In this document: in pieces, positions 17,780 to 26,788 of the stretch
Layout of the letters: each line of letters starts with the position of its first letter
Position numbering within the stretch: the first letter of the stretch is position 1
Origin: Clostridia bacterium
GTDB taxonomy: Bacteria > Bacillota > Clostridia > Oscillospirales > Acutalibacteraceae
Direction: 5' to 3'
Length of the DNA: 56,817 bases
NCBI GenBank assembly: GCA_017450005.1
Contig: JAFSYM010000081.1
Span: forward strand, 1-56,817
Translations under genes and position numbers: made by a program
Notes under the pieces: generated by a model
Databases searched by the model: none
The model's input: the letters and a program-made list of their open reading frames with translations, nothing else
Told to the model about the DNA's origin: nothing

Positions 17780-20700
17780 ATGAAACTTGCAAAGCAAACC
17801 TTAGCGGTTCTGCTTGCGTTTGTCATGGCATTCAGCGCGTTTTCCATTGTTGGTTTCGCTGCGAACAATGCTGTTACGTCGATTGACGTATCAGCAGACA
17901 GCGGCGCACAAGGAAAAATGACCTTTGGTCTGAATGTCCTGAAAGACGGCGCAGCACTCAGCGACGGTGACACACTTTCACCCGGCGACGTGGTGGATGT
18001 GCAGCTGAAAATCGGAACGGATTTCTATCTGGGCTTCCTGTCCACCGAGATCCTGTACGACAGCGACTACTTTGAGCCCTATCTGGACGGCGCGGCCTAT
18101 ACGACCGACCCCGGCAACACGTTTGCTCCCAGTGACGGCAAGTATTTCATCCAGAAGATTACAGACAACGCGCCTGTTGCGCAGTCTGTAAACGGCAGCT
18201 ACTACAGCCTGTTTGACACGCTTATGCCCGATGCTTCCGGCGGTCTGAACTGCCTGGTCAACAAGGCAAGCAATGTCAGCATCGTCAAGAAGAACATCCC
18301 GCTGTATATGCGTGAGGTCGTAAACGGATCGCAGAAGCAGGCGAACAATGTGGCGGCTGAATATGCGAGCCTGCATTTCGTCAAGTTTGAACTGACGCCC
18401 GGCACCACTTCGGACGCGTTAGGCTACCTGATCAAGGTCCCCTACGCACCGTACTTCTCCTTCCAGCTTCGCGTTAAGGAAGGCGTGAGCACGGACGGCG
18501 ACGCCAAGGCAGCGATCTTCGTGCCGATCGGCGGTGCCAAGAGAGCTTCGAGAAACGAGAACTGCAATGTGCTGCTCGCTTCCGAATGCGACACCGGTTT
18601 CATCACTTCGACCGGTATTCCGCAGTGGGGTCAGGCAATCGACTGCGCCGATGCGGACTATTCGTTCGTGGTCGGCAGTGCCGCACCTCAGGTGCACACG
18701 CATGACTATGTTCTGACGAGCACGGTTCCGGCGACCTGCACGACTGCCGGTTCCAAGACCTACACTTGCCAGAGTACTGTCGGTACTTGTGACGAGCCTA
18801 CTTATACGGAAACCATTCCGGCTCTCGGCCATAACTATCAGGTGACTGAATCTCAGGCTGCGACGTGTACCGAAGCCGGCTACATGATCGAGACCTGCCA
18901 GAATGCAGGCTGCCCCGAACCGACCAAGAGAACGGATTATCCGGCAACCGGGCATAGCTGGAAAGTCAGCACGGCTCTGAGCAAAGCCCCGAGCTGCACG
19001 GAGGACGGCTATACATTCTATGTATGCGAGAACAACTCCGCGCACACCAGACAGGAACCGATTGAAAAACTCGGTCACTCGTGGACAGAGTGGACACAGA
19101 CAGTTGCGCCTACCACAACCTCCAAGGGTGAAGAAGAGCGCTCCTGCACTCGCTGCGGTGAGACAGAGACCCGTGACGTCGATCCGCTCCCGATTACCGA
19201 GGCGGACTATGTTGTTGAAGTGTACACCATGGACACCACCGGCAACTATGTCAAGACAACCGAACCGGCTGTAACGGCTGACATCGGTTCCACCGTTTCC
19301 GTAAACGGTGCAGATTATGAACAGACTGGCCTTACGTTCAACGCAGAGAAGTCCACGACTTCCACGACACTGACTGCCGACGGTGCCACGCTGAGCGTGT
19401 ATCTCGACAGAGCAAAGGTCACCTATTCGTTCAAGGTTTATGATTACACGCTTGATGATGGTACGTACACCCAGTATGAGGATGCCGAGTATTACTACGG
19501 CGCGGAAGTTGTCCTTCCGATCGATCCTACTGTGGATGGCTACACCTTCACGGGCTGGACTGTCAACGGCGCGTCCTTCACCGGCGGTACTGCTGGTCTG
19601 ACTGACGTTGAGGTCTATGCACAGTTCGATAAGAACATCGATCCCGGCTCCGAAGCGACTCCGGAACAGCTTGCTGAGCAGGCTGCCCTGATCGCGAAGC
19701 TGGTCAACCCTGTCAACCTGAAGTTCTACACGGACGAAGCGATCCTTGCAGTTGCTGCTGCACTCGGCGTCCGCAATGCCGAGGTTGATACGTTCCTTGC
19801 AGATGTTATTGCAAACGGCTACAGCTACAAGGGCGTTGCGACTACCGGCGACGTTCAGGCTTCCATCGACGCTCTCGCAGTGCTGACCGCAACCGGCTCT
19901 GCCGCAACTGACGGCGCACTTGCGAAGGTCAAGACGGTTGACAGCCTCGACATGGGCATCAATCGTGACGAGTCCAAGGCAAACCTCAAGGTTTCCGTGG
20001 TTCCCGTGGAACTCAACGGCGAACCCATTTCCCTGAAGGAAGGCAAGGCATTTGCTCCGAAGGCGGGCGACCGCATCACCTTCGCTCTAAAGGTTGAGAC
20101 GGACTACTATGTGTCCGCATTCGATATCCCTGTTGTCTATGATTCGACCAAGTTCAGACTGGTCAACACCGAAGGCGAGACGTTCGACTTCGACGATCAT
20201 GACGACGAAGATATGGATAATGGCCATTGGAACATCCTTGACCTTGATCCGTCCACAGGCTGCACACCCACGCTTGCGAGCACGATCAACAGAAACTACA
20301 CTGTCGAACTGTTTACTGCGGAAAGTTCGGAAGGACAGTATCCTGAAGAATATCAGGGCACTTATGCCGAAACCAACAAGATCCTTCTGTTCGAGCTTCT
20401 TTGCAAGACCGCCAGAACGACCAAGGCGCAGATCTTCACCGAAGACGTGAGTCAGATGTGCACATTCGTTCTGGAAGCTAAAGAAGGCTTCGAGTACGAC
20501 GGCTCCATCGAAAGCGCTGTCGGCGCGAAGGCCGACTGGTATGCCGGCGCCGGCAATACCCGTGACAACCTGTTCAAGGTAACGCGCGCTGCTGGTTACA
20601 ATGGCGACGGCTCCCTTGCGAACGTCGGCTCCAGCGCGAAATACAGCTTTGAAATCTTTGATAAGTATTCTCAGTTCGGCCAGACCTGCACCACTGAGGA

Positions 20701-22453
20701 CGCCGAAGTTGTCTTCGGTTCTGCTGCTTGCGAGCATCAGTGGGGCGACTGGTATAAGCTCGACGACGCACAGCACGAGCGTGAATGCGAGCTCTGCCAT
20801 GAGAAAGAACAGGCTGACCACAGCTTCGTGACTTACGTGTCCAACAACGATGCGACCTGCACCGAGGACGGCACGAAGACCGCGACCTGCGAATTCTGTG
20901 ACGCGACCAACACGATCGCTGACGTAGGCTCCGCGAAGGGTCACAGCTACACGAACTACGTGTCCAACAACGATGCGACCTGCACCGCTGACGGCACGAA
21001 GACCGCGACCTGCGACAACGGCTGCGGCACGACCGATACGATCGCTGACGTAGGCTCCGCGAAGGGTCACAGCTACACGAACTACGTGTCCAACAACGAT
21101 GCGACCTGCACCGAGGACGGCACGAAGACCGCGACCTGCGACAACGGCTGCGGCACGACCGATACGATTGCTGACGTTGGCTCCGCGAAGGGTCACAGCT
21201 ACACGAACTACGTGTCCAACAACGACGCCACCTGCACCGAGGACGGCACGAAGACCGCGACCTGCGACAACGGCTGCGGCACGACCGACACGATTGCTGA
21301 CGTTGGCTCCGCGAAGGGCCATGACTTTGGCGCATGGTTTGTTGTGACGGCTGCGACGACCGAGGCTGACGGCCTTGAGAGACGCGAATGCTCTCGCTGC
21401 GACGCTTACGAAGAGAGAGTGATCCCGAAGATCGTTGTTACCGATGGCGCAGTCCTGTGGGCTGGCTACGAGGATGATTACGACACGATCAAGGCTTCCA
21501 TCACCGGCGACAATGCGCCCGCTGCGTTTGCGGATAACACTGTCTACGTGGTTGCGAAGAAGGGCGCCAACAACCTGCCCTCCAAGATTCAGATCCGCTC
21601 CACTGCCGGCACAATGACTTACACCAGAGCGCATGGCGCTGTGACGATCGTTGATGTAACGTTCGCCGGCGAAGATTGCGAACTCTGGATCTTCGACAGA
21701 GAACTGCCCGACGACAACTACGTCGCTGTTGCGAAGTATGCCAACGTCCCGTTCACTGCCATCCCGGATTCTGACGGTGCTGCGTTCTCCGTTGAGACGC
21801 CTGTTGCACCGGTCAGCGCCGATGTTTACAGCGCAGAGATCGCTGTGATCGATGAGACGCTCGGTTACGTCGTATTTGACGGTATCACCCAGCAGACCAT
21901 CACGATCAAGACCGGTCTCGATGTCACGAAGGTCCAGCTTCAGACAAACGATGCAAGCAAGTACACGATGACCTACAACAGCAACAACGCTACGGTCACC
22001 GAGGGCGAATTCAACGGCACGCCTTGCAAGGTCTGGACGATCACCAGACTGTTCGGCAAGAACGACTATGACTACTCCATCAATGTCCGTACCGCGAAGG
22101 ACGGCCTGAAGGACAGCGGCGTCGATCTTGCGTTCAAGGTTGCTGATGCTCCGATCGCAAAGCTTGTTTCCGTCGATGTGGCTTACGCTGAAGGCAACGC
22201 AGTGTTCACGGTTGTGACTGCTGACAATGCTTCTAAGGTTAAGTTCACCAATACGGTTGACAACGGCACCATCACGATCAAGGAAGGCCATGCTTGGGCT
22301 TCCACGAAGGATAACGGCGATGGTTCCAAGACCTGGACGATCACCATTGCACATGCTGCCGGTGTTGAGTTCAATTACGACGTTCAGGCCTGTGTCGGTT
22401 CCTACTCCGATCCGATCAACGTGACGGTTAAGGTTCCGGCTGCAGAAGCATAA
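17780..22453 (+). CDS. Large secreted repeat protein, paralogue of the gene at the left edge
   Basis: 1557 residues from the ATG at 17780, with AAGGAGG at 17762-17768. Upstream in-frame ATGs would remove that RBS and place extra residues before the signal peptide (MKLAKQTLAVLLAFVMAFSA). Modules: cohesin-like domain (about 30-300); Cys-rich short repeats (about 307-470); a Listeria/Bacteroides-type InlB B-repeat, with DGYTFTGWTVNG and VEVYAQF (about 560-620); a second cohesin-like domain (about 727-973); four 42-residue Cys repeats (about 1012-1180), of which the first is diverged; and three related C-terminal beta modules (about 1217-1557). No LPXTG motif, dockerin or membrane anchor is visible. 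It is probably a non-covalently attached surface adhesin; this is inference. Confidence 0.87.
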   Translation: MKLAKQTLAVLLAFVMAFSAFSIVGFAANNAVTSIDVSADSGAQGKMTFGLNVLKDGAALSDGDTLSPGDVVDVQLKIGTDFYLGFLSTEILYDSDYFEPYLDGAAYTTDPGNTFAPSDGKYFIQKITDNAPVAQSVNGSYYSLFDTLMPDASGGLNCLVNKASNVSIVKKNIPLYMREVVNGSQKQANNVAAEYASLHFVKFELTPGTTSDALGYLIKVPYAPYFSFQLRVKEGVSTDGDAKAAIFVPIGGAKRASRNENCNVLLASECDTGFITSTGIPQWGQAIDCADADYSFVVGSAAPQVHTHDYVLTSTVPATCTTAGSKTYTCQSTVGTCDEPTYTETIPALGHNYQVTESQAATCTEAGYMIETCQNAGCPEPTKRTDYPATGHSWKVSTALSKAPSCTEDGYTFYVCENNSAHTRQEPIEKLGHSWTEWTQTVAPTTTSKGEEERSCTRCGETETRDVDPLPITEADYVVEVYTMDTTGNYVKTTEPAVTADIGSTVSVNGADYEQTGLTFNAEKSTTSTTLTADGATLSVYLDRAKVTYSFKVYDYTLDDGTYTQYEDAEYYYGAEVVLPIDPTVDGYTFTGWTVNGASFTGGTAGLTDVEVYAQFDKNIDPGSEATPEQLAEQAALIAKLVNPVNLKFYTDEAILAVAAALGVRNAEVDTFLADVIANGYSYKGVATTGDVQASIDALAVLTATGSAATDGALAKVKTVDSLDMGINRDESKANLKVSVVPVELNGEPISLKEGKAFAPKAGDRITFALKVETDYYVSAFDIPVVYDSTKFRLVNTEGETFDFDDHDDEDMDNGHWNILDLDPSTGCTPTLASTINRNYTVELFTAESSEGQYPEEYQGTYAETNKILLFELLCKTARTTKAQIFTEDVSQMCTFVLEAKEGFEYDGSIESAVGAKADWYAGAGNTRDNLFKVTRAAGYNGDGSLANVGSSAKYSFEIFDKYSQFGQTCTTEDAEVVFGSAACEHQWGDWYKLDDAQHERECELCHEKEQADHSFVTYVSNNDATCTEDGTKTATCEFCDATNTIADVGSAKGHSYTNYVSNNDATCTADGTKTATCDNGCGTTDTIADVGSAKGHSYTNYVSNNDATCTEDGTKTATCDNGCGTTDTIADVGSAKGHSYTNYVSNNDATCTEDGTKTATCDNGCGTTDTIADVGSAKGHDFGAWFVVTAATTEADGLERRECSRCDAYEERVIPKIVVTDGAVLWAGYEDDYDTIKASITGDNAPAAFADNTVYVVAKKGANNLPSKIQIRSTAGTMTYTRAHGAVTIVDVTFAGEDCELWIFDRELPDDNYVAVAKYANVPFTAIPDSDGAAFSVETPVAPVSADVYSAEIAVIDETLGYVVFDGITQQTITIKTGLDVTKVQLQTNDASKYTMTYNSNNATVTEGEFNGTPCKVWTITRLFGKNDYDYSINVRTAKDGLKDSGVDLAFKVADAPIAKLVSVDVAYAEGNAVFTVVTADNASKVKFTNTVDNGTITIKEGHAWASTKDNGDGSKTWTITIAHAAGVEFNYDVQACVGSYSDPINVTVKVPAAEA
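20815..21320 (+). repeat. Tandem 126-bp coding repeat array
   Basis: Four units lie with an exact 126-base period: the GGTCACAGC-type unit boundary recurs at 20941, 21067 and 21193, and the next boundary is at 21319. Each encodes a 42-residue unit with C-x9-C-x3-C. The units are nearly identical in nucleotides, as expected for recent duplication or conversion. The first unit has a different second half (CEFCDATN). Confidence 0.95.
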
Positions 22454-22506
22454 TCCCCCTTAATCATGTGTCCTGCCTGTCGGACTTGAAATAGACAGGT
22501 AAGCGA

Positions 22507-22540
22507 GAGCCGCAGGGTTATCCCTGCGGCTCAAGCTTTT
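22507..22540 (+). terminator. Terminator of the surface-protein gene
   Basis: An 11-bp perfect stem GAGCCGCAGGG / CCCTGCGGCTC with loop TTAT is followed by AAGCTTTT. Confidence 0.8.
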
Positions 22541-22580
22541 GTCCGTTCAATTATACCGTGAAGCGTAAAAAAGAAGGTTC

Positions 22581-22907
22581 TTCACGGAATTTTGTGGGAT
22601 AGAATAGCATCCTTTGTACAAGCACCATGTTATAGCCTCCCCTGTGTAAGGGGAGGTGGGCGCCGAAAGGCGCTCAGAGGGGTTGTCACATCTATCGTCA
22701 TCTAAAAATCGGCAACAATCCCTCAGTCATGCTGTCGCATGACAGCTCCCTTTACACAAGGGAGCCTTTGATTGACCTGTTTCGTTCATTGTTCAAGACG
22801 ATACAATTGCCCTGAGATTTCAGCAAAACGATCTTTTGCCGTGCACCATAAAGGTGCACACAATCAGAATCAAGGTAAAAAAACATCATCCCACAAAAAA
22901 CCGTGAA
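22581..22907. mobile_element. MITE-like non-coding element, copy 1
   Basis: Outer inverted repeats TTCACGGAATTTTGTGGGAT (22581-22600) and its near complement (22888-22907) enclose a second, inner palindromic element at 22634-22767. The inner ends are AGCCTCCCCTGTGTAAGGGG and CTCCCTTTACACAAGGGAG. No coding sequence is seen. Related elements lie at 34735-34941 and 48759-48988, and the outer arm recurs alone at 56605-56625. Confidence 0.7.
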
Positions 22908-22910
22908 GAG

Positions 22911-22949
22911 CGAAAAAGAACCCCGCTGACTGCTGCAGTCGGCGGGGTT
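22911..22949 (-). terminator. Terminator of pgk-tpiA-gpmI
   Basis: Read on the minus strand, a stem of about 12 bp (CCCCGCCGACTG / CAGTCAGCGGGG, loop CAG) is followed by TTCTTTTTC. Confidence 0.8.
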
Positions 22950-22975
22950 GTTGTATGATGTTGAGTTTTGTTCTG

Positions 22976-24529
22976 TTACTTTTCGATCAGGCTGCTGCCG
23001 GTCATCTGTGCGGGCTGCGGGAGTCCCATGATCTCAAGCATCGTCGGCGCAATATCGCTGAGCTTGCCACCGGTCTGACGCAGCTTGCAGGGGTAACCGA
23101 CCACACACAGCGGGACGGGGTTGGTCGTGTGCGCTGTGAACGGTGTGCCGTCTTCTTCAAGCATCTTGTCAGCGTTGCCGTGATCGGCTGTGATGATGAC
23201 CGCGCCGCCCTTGGCTTCGACGGCAGCGACAACTTTACCGACACACGCATCAACCGCTTCAACGGCCTTGACGGCCGCTTCAAATACGCCCGTATGTCCG
23301 ACCATGTCGCAGTTTGCGAAGTTTAAAATGATCGCTTCGTATTTGTCGCTTTCAACCGCTTCCACGACCTTTTCCGCCACGGGATAGGCGCTCATTTCCG
23401 GCTGCAGATCGTATGTCGCAACTTTTGGAGAGGGGACGAGAATACGGTCTTCACCCTCGAATGTGGTCTCTACACCGCCGTTGAAGAAGAACGTTACGTG
23501 CGCGTACTTCTCCGTCTCGGCAATGCGGAGCTGCGTTTTGCCGCAGGCGGCCATATATTCGCCGAATGTGTTGTGCAGAACCGTCTCGAAGTCCTCCGGC
23601 GTATAGGCCACAGAAACGTTCGGCATGGTCGCGTCGTACTGTGACATGCACACGTAATGTACCGGGAAGAAGCCCTTCCTGCGCTCGAATCCGGTAAATG
23701 CTTCATCGACAAACGCGCGTGTGATTTCACGTGCGCGGTCGGGACGGAAATTGTAGAAAATGATGCTGTCGTTTGCACCGATCGGTTTGGCACCTGCGCA
23801 GACTTTCGGGATCACGAATTCGTCGGTCAGGTACTTTCCCTCTTCGTCGAGCTGCTCATACGATGCGCGGATCGCGGCGACAGGATCGACGACCTGTTCG
23901 CCTTCGCCGTATACCATGGCGGCATACGCCTTCTGTACGCGCTCCCAGCGGTTGTCGCGGTCCATTGCGTAGTAGCGGCCCATGACGGTGGCAACTTTGC
24001 CCACGCCGATTTCAGCGAGCTTTTCGATTGTCTCGGCAACGTAATCTGCGCCGGATGCGGGCGGTACGTCGCGGCCGTCGAGAAACGCATGCACGTATAC
24101 TTCGTCCAGACCGCAGCGTTTGGCCATTTCAACAATCGCCCACATGTGCGTGTTGTGGCTGTGCACGCCGCCGTCGGACAGCAGACCCATGATGTGCAGC
24201 GCGCTGCCGTTCTTTTTGCAGTTTTCCATCGCTGCCAGAAGGCGGGGATTTTCAAAGAACACGCCGTCCTCGATGAATTTCGTAATCTTGGTCAGCGGCT
24301 GGTACACAACGCGGCCTGCACCGATATTGGTATGGCCGACCTCACTGTTGCCCATCTGACCGTCCGGAAGGCCGACGTCCATGCCGGATGCACCGATAAA
24401 GGTCAGAGGATTTTCGGAAAACAAACGGGTCAGATTCGGTGTTTTGGCAGCGTGAATGGCATTGCCGTAGTCGCTCGCGTTTTTGCCGAACCCGTCCATA
24501 ATGCACAGAAGCATTGGCTTTTTGCTCAT
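22976..24529 (-). CDS. gpmI: 2,3-bisphosphoglycerate-independent phosphoglycerate mutase
   Basis: 517 residues from the ATG at 24529, preceded by AAGGAG. The enzyme interconverts 3- and 2-phosphoglycerate with two manganese ions and a serine nucleophile. Visible signatures: PMLLCIMDGFG (metal-binding Asp), GQMGNSEVGHTNIGAGR (the catalytic Ser region), HAFLDGRDVPP, ITADHGNAD and FTAHTTNPVP near the C-terminus. Length matches the alkaline-phosphatase-superfamily iPGM. It is the last gene of the pgk-tpiA-gpmI operon, beginning 10 bases after the tpiA stop. Enolase and GAPDH genes are not in the window. Confidence 0.97.
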   Translation of the reverse strand: MSKKPMLLCIMDGFGKNASDYGNAIHAAKTPNLTRLFSENPLTFIGASGMDVGLPDGQMGNSEVGHTNIGAGRVVYQPLTKITKFIEDGVFFENPRLLAAMENCKKNGSALHIMGLLSDGGVHSHNTHMWAIVEMAKRCGLDEVYVHAFLDGRDVPPASGADYVAETIEKLAEIGVGKVATVMGRYYAMDRDNRWERVQKAYAAMVYGEGEQVVDPVAAIRASYEQLDEEGKYLTDEFVIPKVCAGAKPIGANDSIIFYNFRPDRAREITRAFVDEAFTGFERRKGFFPVHYVCMSQYDATMPNVSVAYTPEDFETVLHNTFGEYMAACGKTQLRIAETEKYAHVTFFFNGGVETTFEGEDRILVPSPKVATYDLQPEMSAYPVAEKVVEAVESDKYEAIILNFANCDMVGHTGVFEAAVKAVEAVDACVGKVVAAVEAKGGAVIITADHGNADKMLEEDGTPFTAHTTNPVPLCVVGYPCKLRQTGGKLSDIAPTMLEIMGLPQPAQMTGSSLIEK

Positions 24530-24539
24530 GATGATCTCC

Positions 24540-25307
24540 TTATTTGGACGCTGCGGCGACGATCGTCGCAAAGTCCGCAGCATTCAGGGAAGCGCCGCCG
24601 ATCAGACCACCATCGACATGTTCTTTTGCCAGCAGTTCTGCCGCATTCTTGGCGTTCATGGAGCCGCCGTACTGCACGACGAAAGCGTCCGCGTCCGCCT
24701 GGGAATACAGAGAAGCGATCAGCGCGCGGATGCCGCCGTTGACCTCGTCTGCCTGTTCTGCGGTTGCGGTCTCGCCCGTGCCGATTGCCCAGACAGGCTC
24801 GTATGCGATGATGATCCGCTTCAGTTCTTCCGCGGAAACACCTGCCAGCGCGATCTTGGTCTGCATGGCGATGATTTCCATGGTGATGTTCTGCTTGCGC
24901 TGGTCAAGCGTTTCGCCCACGCAGAGGATCACGGTCAGACCGGCATCGAGCGCCGCACGCACGCGGTTGTGCACGGTAACGTCCGTTTCTCCGAAGTACT
25001 GGCGGCGTTCGCTGTGGCCGATGATGACGTACGGCACACCGACAGCGGCGAGCATCTTTGCGGAGACTTCGCCTGTGAACGCGCCTTTTTCCGCCCAGTG
25101 GCAGTTTTCCGCGCCGATTTTAATATTGGAGCCGGCAGTCGCCTCAAGCGCGGCGTACAGATCGACAAACGGTACGCACAGCACGACGTCGCAGTCTGCG
25201 TCCTTGACGAGCGGTTTCATCTCCGTGATGAGCGCTTTGGTCTCGTCGGGCGTATTGTTCATTTTCCAGTTGCCGGCAATGACTGCCTTACGAAGAGCTT
25301 TGTTCAT
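24540..25307 (-). CDS. tpiA: Triosephosphate isomerase
   Basis: 255 residues from the second in-frame ATG (25307), which has proper spacing from AAAGGA; an ATG two codons upstream sits only 2 bases from it. It interconverts dihydroxyacetone phosphate and glyceraldehyde 3-phosphate in the cytoplasm. Signatures: AGNWKMNN (catalytic Lys), IIGHSERR (catalytic His), AYEPVWAIGTG (catalytic Glu), and VQYGGSM (phosphate binding). It lies between pgk and gpmI in an apparent operon. Confidence 0.97.
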   Translation of the reverse strand: MNKALRKAVIAGNWKMNNTPDETKALITEMKPLVKDADCDVVLCVPFVDLYAALEATAGSNIKIGAENCHWAEKGAFTGEVSAKMLAAVGVPYVIIGHSERRQYFGETDVTVHNRVRAALDAGLTVILCVGETLDQRKQNITMEIIAMQTKIALAGVSAEELKRIIIAYEPVWAIGTGETATAEQADEVNGGIRALIASLYSQADADAFVVQYGGSMNAKNAAELLAKEHVDGGLIGGASLNAADFATIVAAASK

Positions 25308-25369
25308 AATCATAGTCCTTTCTTTAAAGAATGCCGCGGCATGACCCGCGGCACTCGTTGTTGGTTTTA

Positions 25370-26563
25370 TCAGTCTTTTTCGTTCAGAGCGACAATGCCG
25401 GGAAGCTGTTTGCCCTCAAGGAACTCAAGCGAAGCGCCGCCGCCGGTGGAGATGTGCGTCATCTTGTCGGCAAAGCCCAGCTTCTGCACCGCTGCCGCGG
25501 AGTCGCCGCCGCCGATGATGGAGATTGCGCCGGAATTCGCAACAGCCGTTGCAACAGCGATCGTGCCGTTGGCAAAATTCTCCCACTCGGAAACGCCCAT
25601 CGGACCGTTCCAGATCACGGTGCCGGCACCCTTGATCGCGTCTGCAAAAATCGCCATCGTGCGCGGGCCGATATCCAGACCCATCCAGCCGCTCGGAATC
25701 TCGTCGGAGTTGACGTCCTGATATTCCGTATCTTCTTTGTATTCCTTGCCGACGCGGTTGTCCACGGGCAGCAGGAAGTTGACGCCCTTTTCCTTTGCGG
25801 CAGCCAGCAGGCTGTTCGCCAGGTCGAGCTTGTCCGCCTCACAGATCGAATCGCCGACATGGTGACCCTGTGCGGCAAAGAACGTGTATGCCATGCCGCC
25901 GCCGACGATCAGCGTGTCGACCTTGTCCAGCAGGTTCGTGATAACGCCGATTTTATCGGAAACCTTTGCGCCGCCGAGGATCGCAACCAGAGGACGCTTC
26001 GGGTTTTCGAGCGCGCCGCCGATGAACTCGATCTCTTTCTGGATCAGGTAGCCGCACACGGCCGGAATGTAATCCGCGATACCGGTGGTGGAGGAGTGCG
26101 CCCTATGCGCGGAACCGAACGCATCATTGACAAAGATATCGGCCATGGATGCGAACTTCTTGGAAAGCTCAGGATCGTTCTTCGTTTCGCCCGGCTCAAA
26201 GCGGACGTTTTCGATCAGCATAACCTCGCCGTTCTGCAGGGAGGCAGCAAGCGCCATTGCGCTCTCGCCGACGACGTCGGACGCCATCTTGACCGGCTGA
26301 CCGAGCAGCTCGGACAGACGTGCCGCCACGGGGGCAAGGGAAAACTGCGGATCGACAGCGCCCTTCGGTCTGCCCAGATGGGAGGAGAGGATCACTTTTG
26401 CGCCGTGGTTGATCAGGTATTGGATCGTGGGCAGGGACGCGACGATGCGCTTGTCGCTGGTGATCTGGCCGTCCTTAAGCGGGACGTTGAAGTCACAGCG
26501 CACAAATACGCGCTTTCCGCTGACGTCGATGTCTTCGATGGTTCTTTTGTTGAGTAAGCTCAT
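25370..26563 (-). CDS. pgk: Phosphoglycerate kinase
   Basis: 397 residues from the ATG at 26563. An ATG three codons further upstream directly abuts AAAGG, so the downstream start is preferred. The enzyme transfers the acyl phosphate of 1,3-bisphosphoglycerate to ADP. Signatures: [11 protein letters not shown] (substrate-binding N-domain), [33 protein letters not shown], and the C-terminal [13 protein letters not shown] hinge. It is the first gene of the glycolytic operon, with a promoter in the divergent region towards serC. Confidence 0.97.
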   Translation of the reverse strand: MSLLNKRTIEDIDVSGKRVFVRCDFNVPLKDGQITSDKRIVASLPTIQYLINHGAKVILSSHLGRPKGAVDPQFSLAPVAARLSELLGQPVKMASDVVGESAMALAASLQNGEVMLIENVRFEPGETKNDPELSKKFASMADIFVNDAFGSAHRAHSSTTGIADYIPAVCGYLIQKEIEFIGGALENPKRPLVAILGGAKVSDKIGVITNLLDKVDTLIVGGGMAYTFFAAQGHHVGDSICEADKLDLANSLLAAAKEKGVNFLLPVDNRVGKEYKEDTEYQDVNSDEIPSGWMGLDIGPRTMAIFADAIKGAGTVIWNGPMGVSEWENFANGTIAVATAVANSGAISIIGGGDSAAAVQKLGFADKMTHISTGGGASLEFLEGKQLPGIVALNEKD

Positions 26564-26613
26564 TGGACTCATCCTTTCTTTATCACATTAGTATACAATG
26601 TTACCGGATATAT

Positions 26614-26642
26614 ATTTTATACTTTTTTTCATAATAATGCAA
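26614..26642 (-). promoter_or_regulatory. Promoter of pgk-tpiA-gpmI
   Basis: On the minus strand TTGCAT (26637-26642), 17-base spacer, TAAAAT (26614-26619). Between it and the start codon lies an imperfect palindrome ACATTAGTATACAATGT (about 26585-26601), a possible operator in the early transcribed region. Confidence 0.6.
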
Positions 26643-26722
26643 GCCTTTTCATGAGAAATGGAAAATTGTCTAAAAACCGTGCGTACCGCTGCACGAAAAT
26701 CCACAAATACGGCAAAATAGTC

Positions 26723-26752
26723 TTGACTTCCGGCGCGGAATGGGACTATAAT
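26723..26752 (+). promoter_or_regulatory. Promoter of serC-serA
   Basis: TTGACT (26723-26728), 18-base spacer, TATAAT (26747-26752). It is followed by AGGAGG (26775-26780) and the serC ATG at 26789, so the leader is short. Confidence 0.75.
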
Positions 26753-26788
26753 ATCACAGAATAAACAAATCATTAGGAGGATTTTACA

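Noticed and set aside
20087-22354. A 755-codon antisense frame inside the repeat-protein gene
   Set aside because: It is a by-product of the repeated GC-rich codons. The sense frame carries the signal peptide and repeats.
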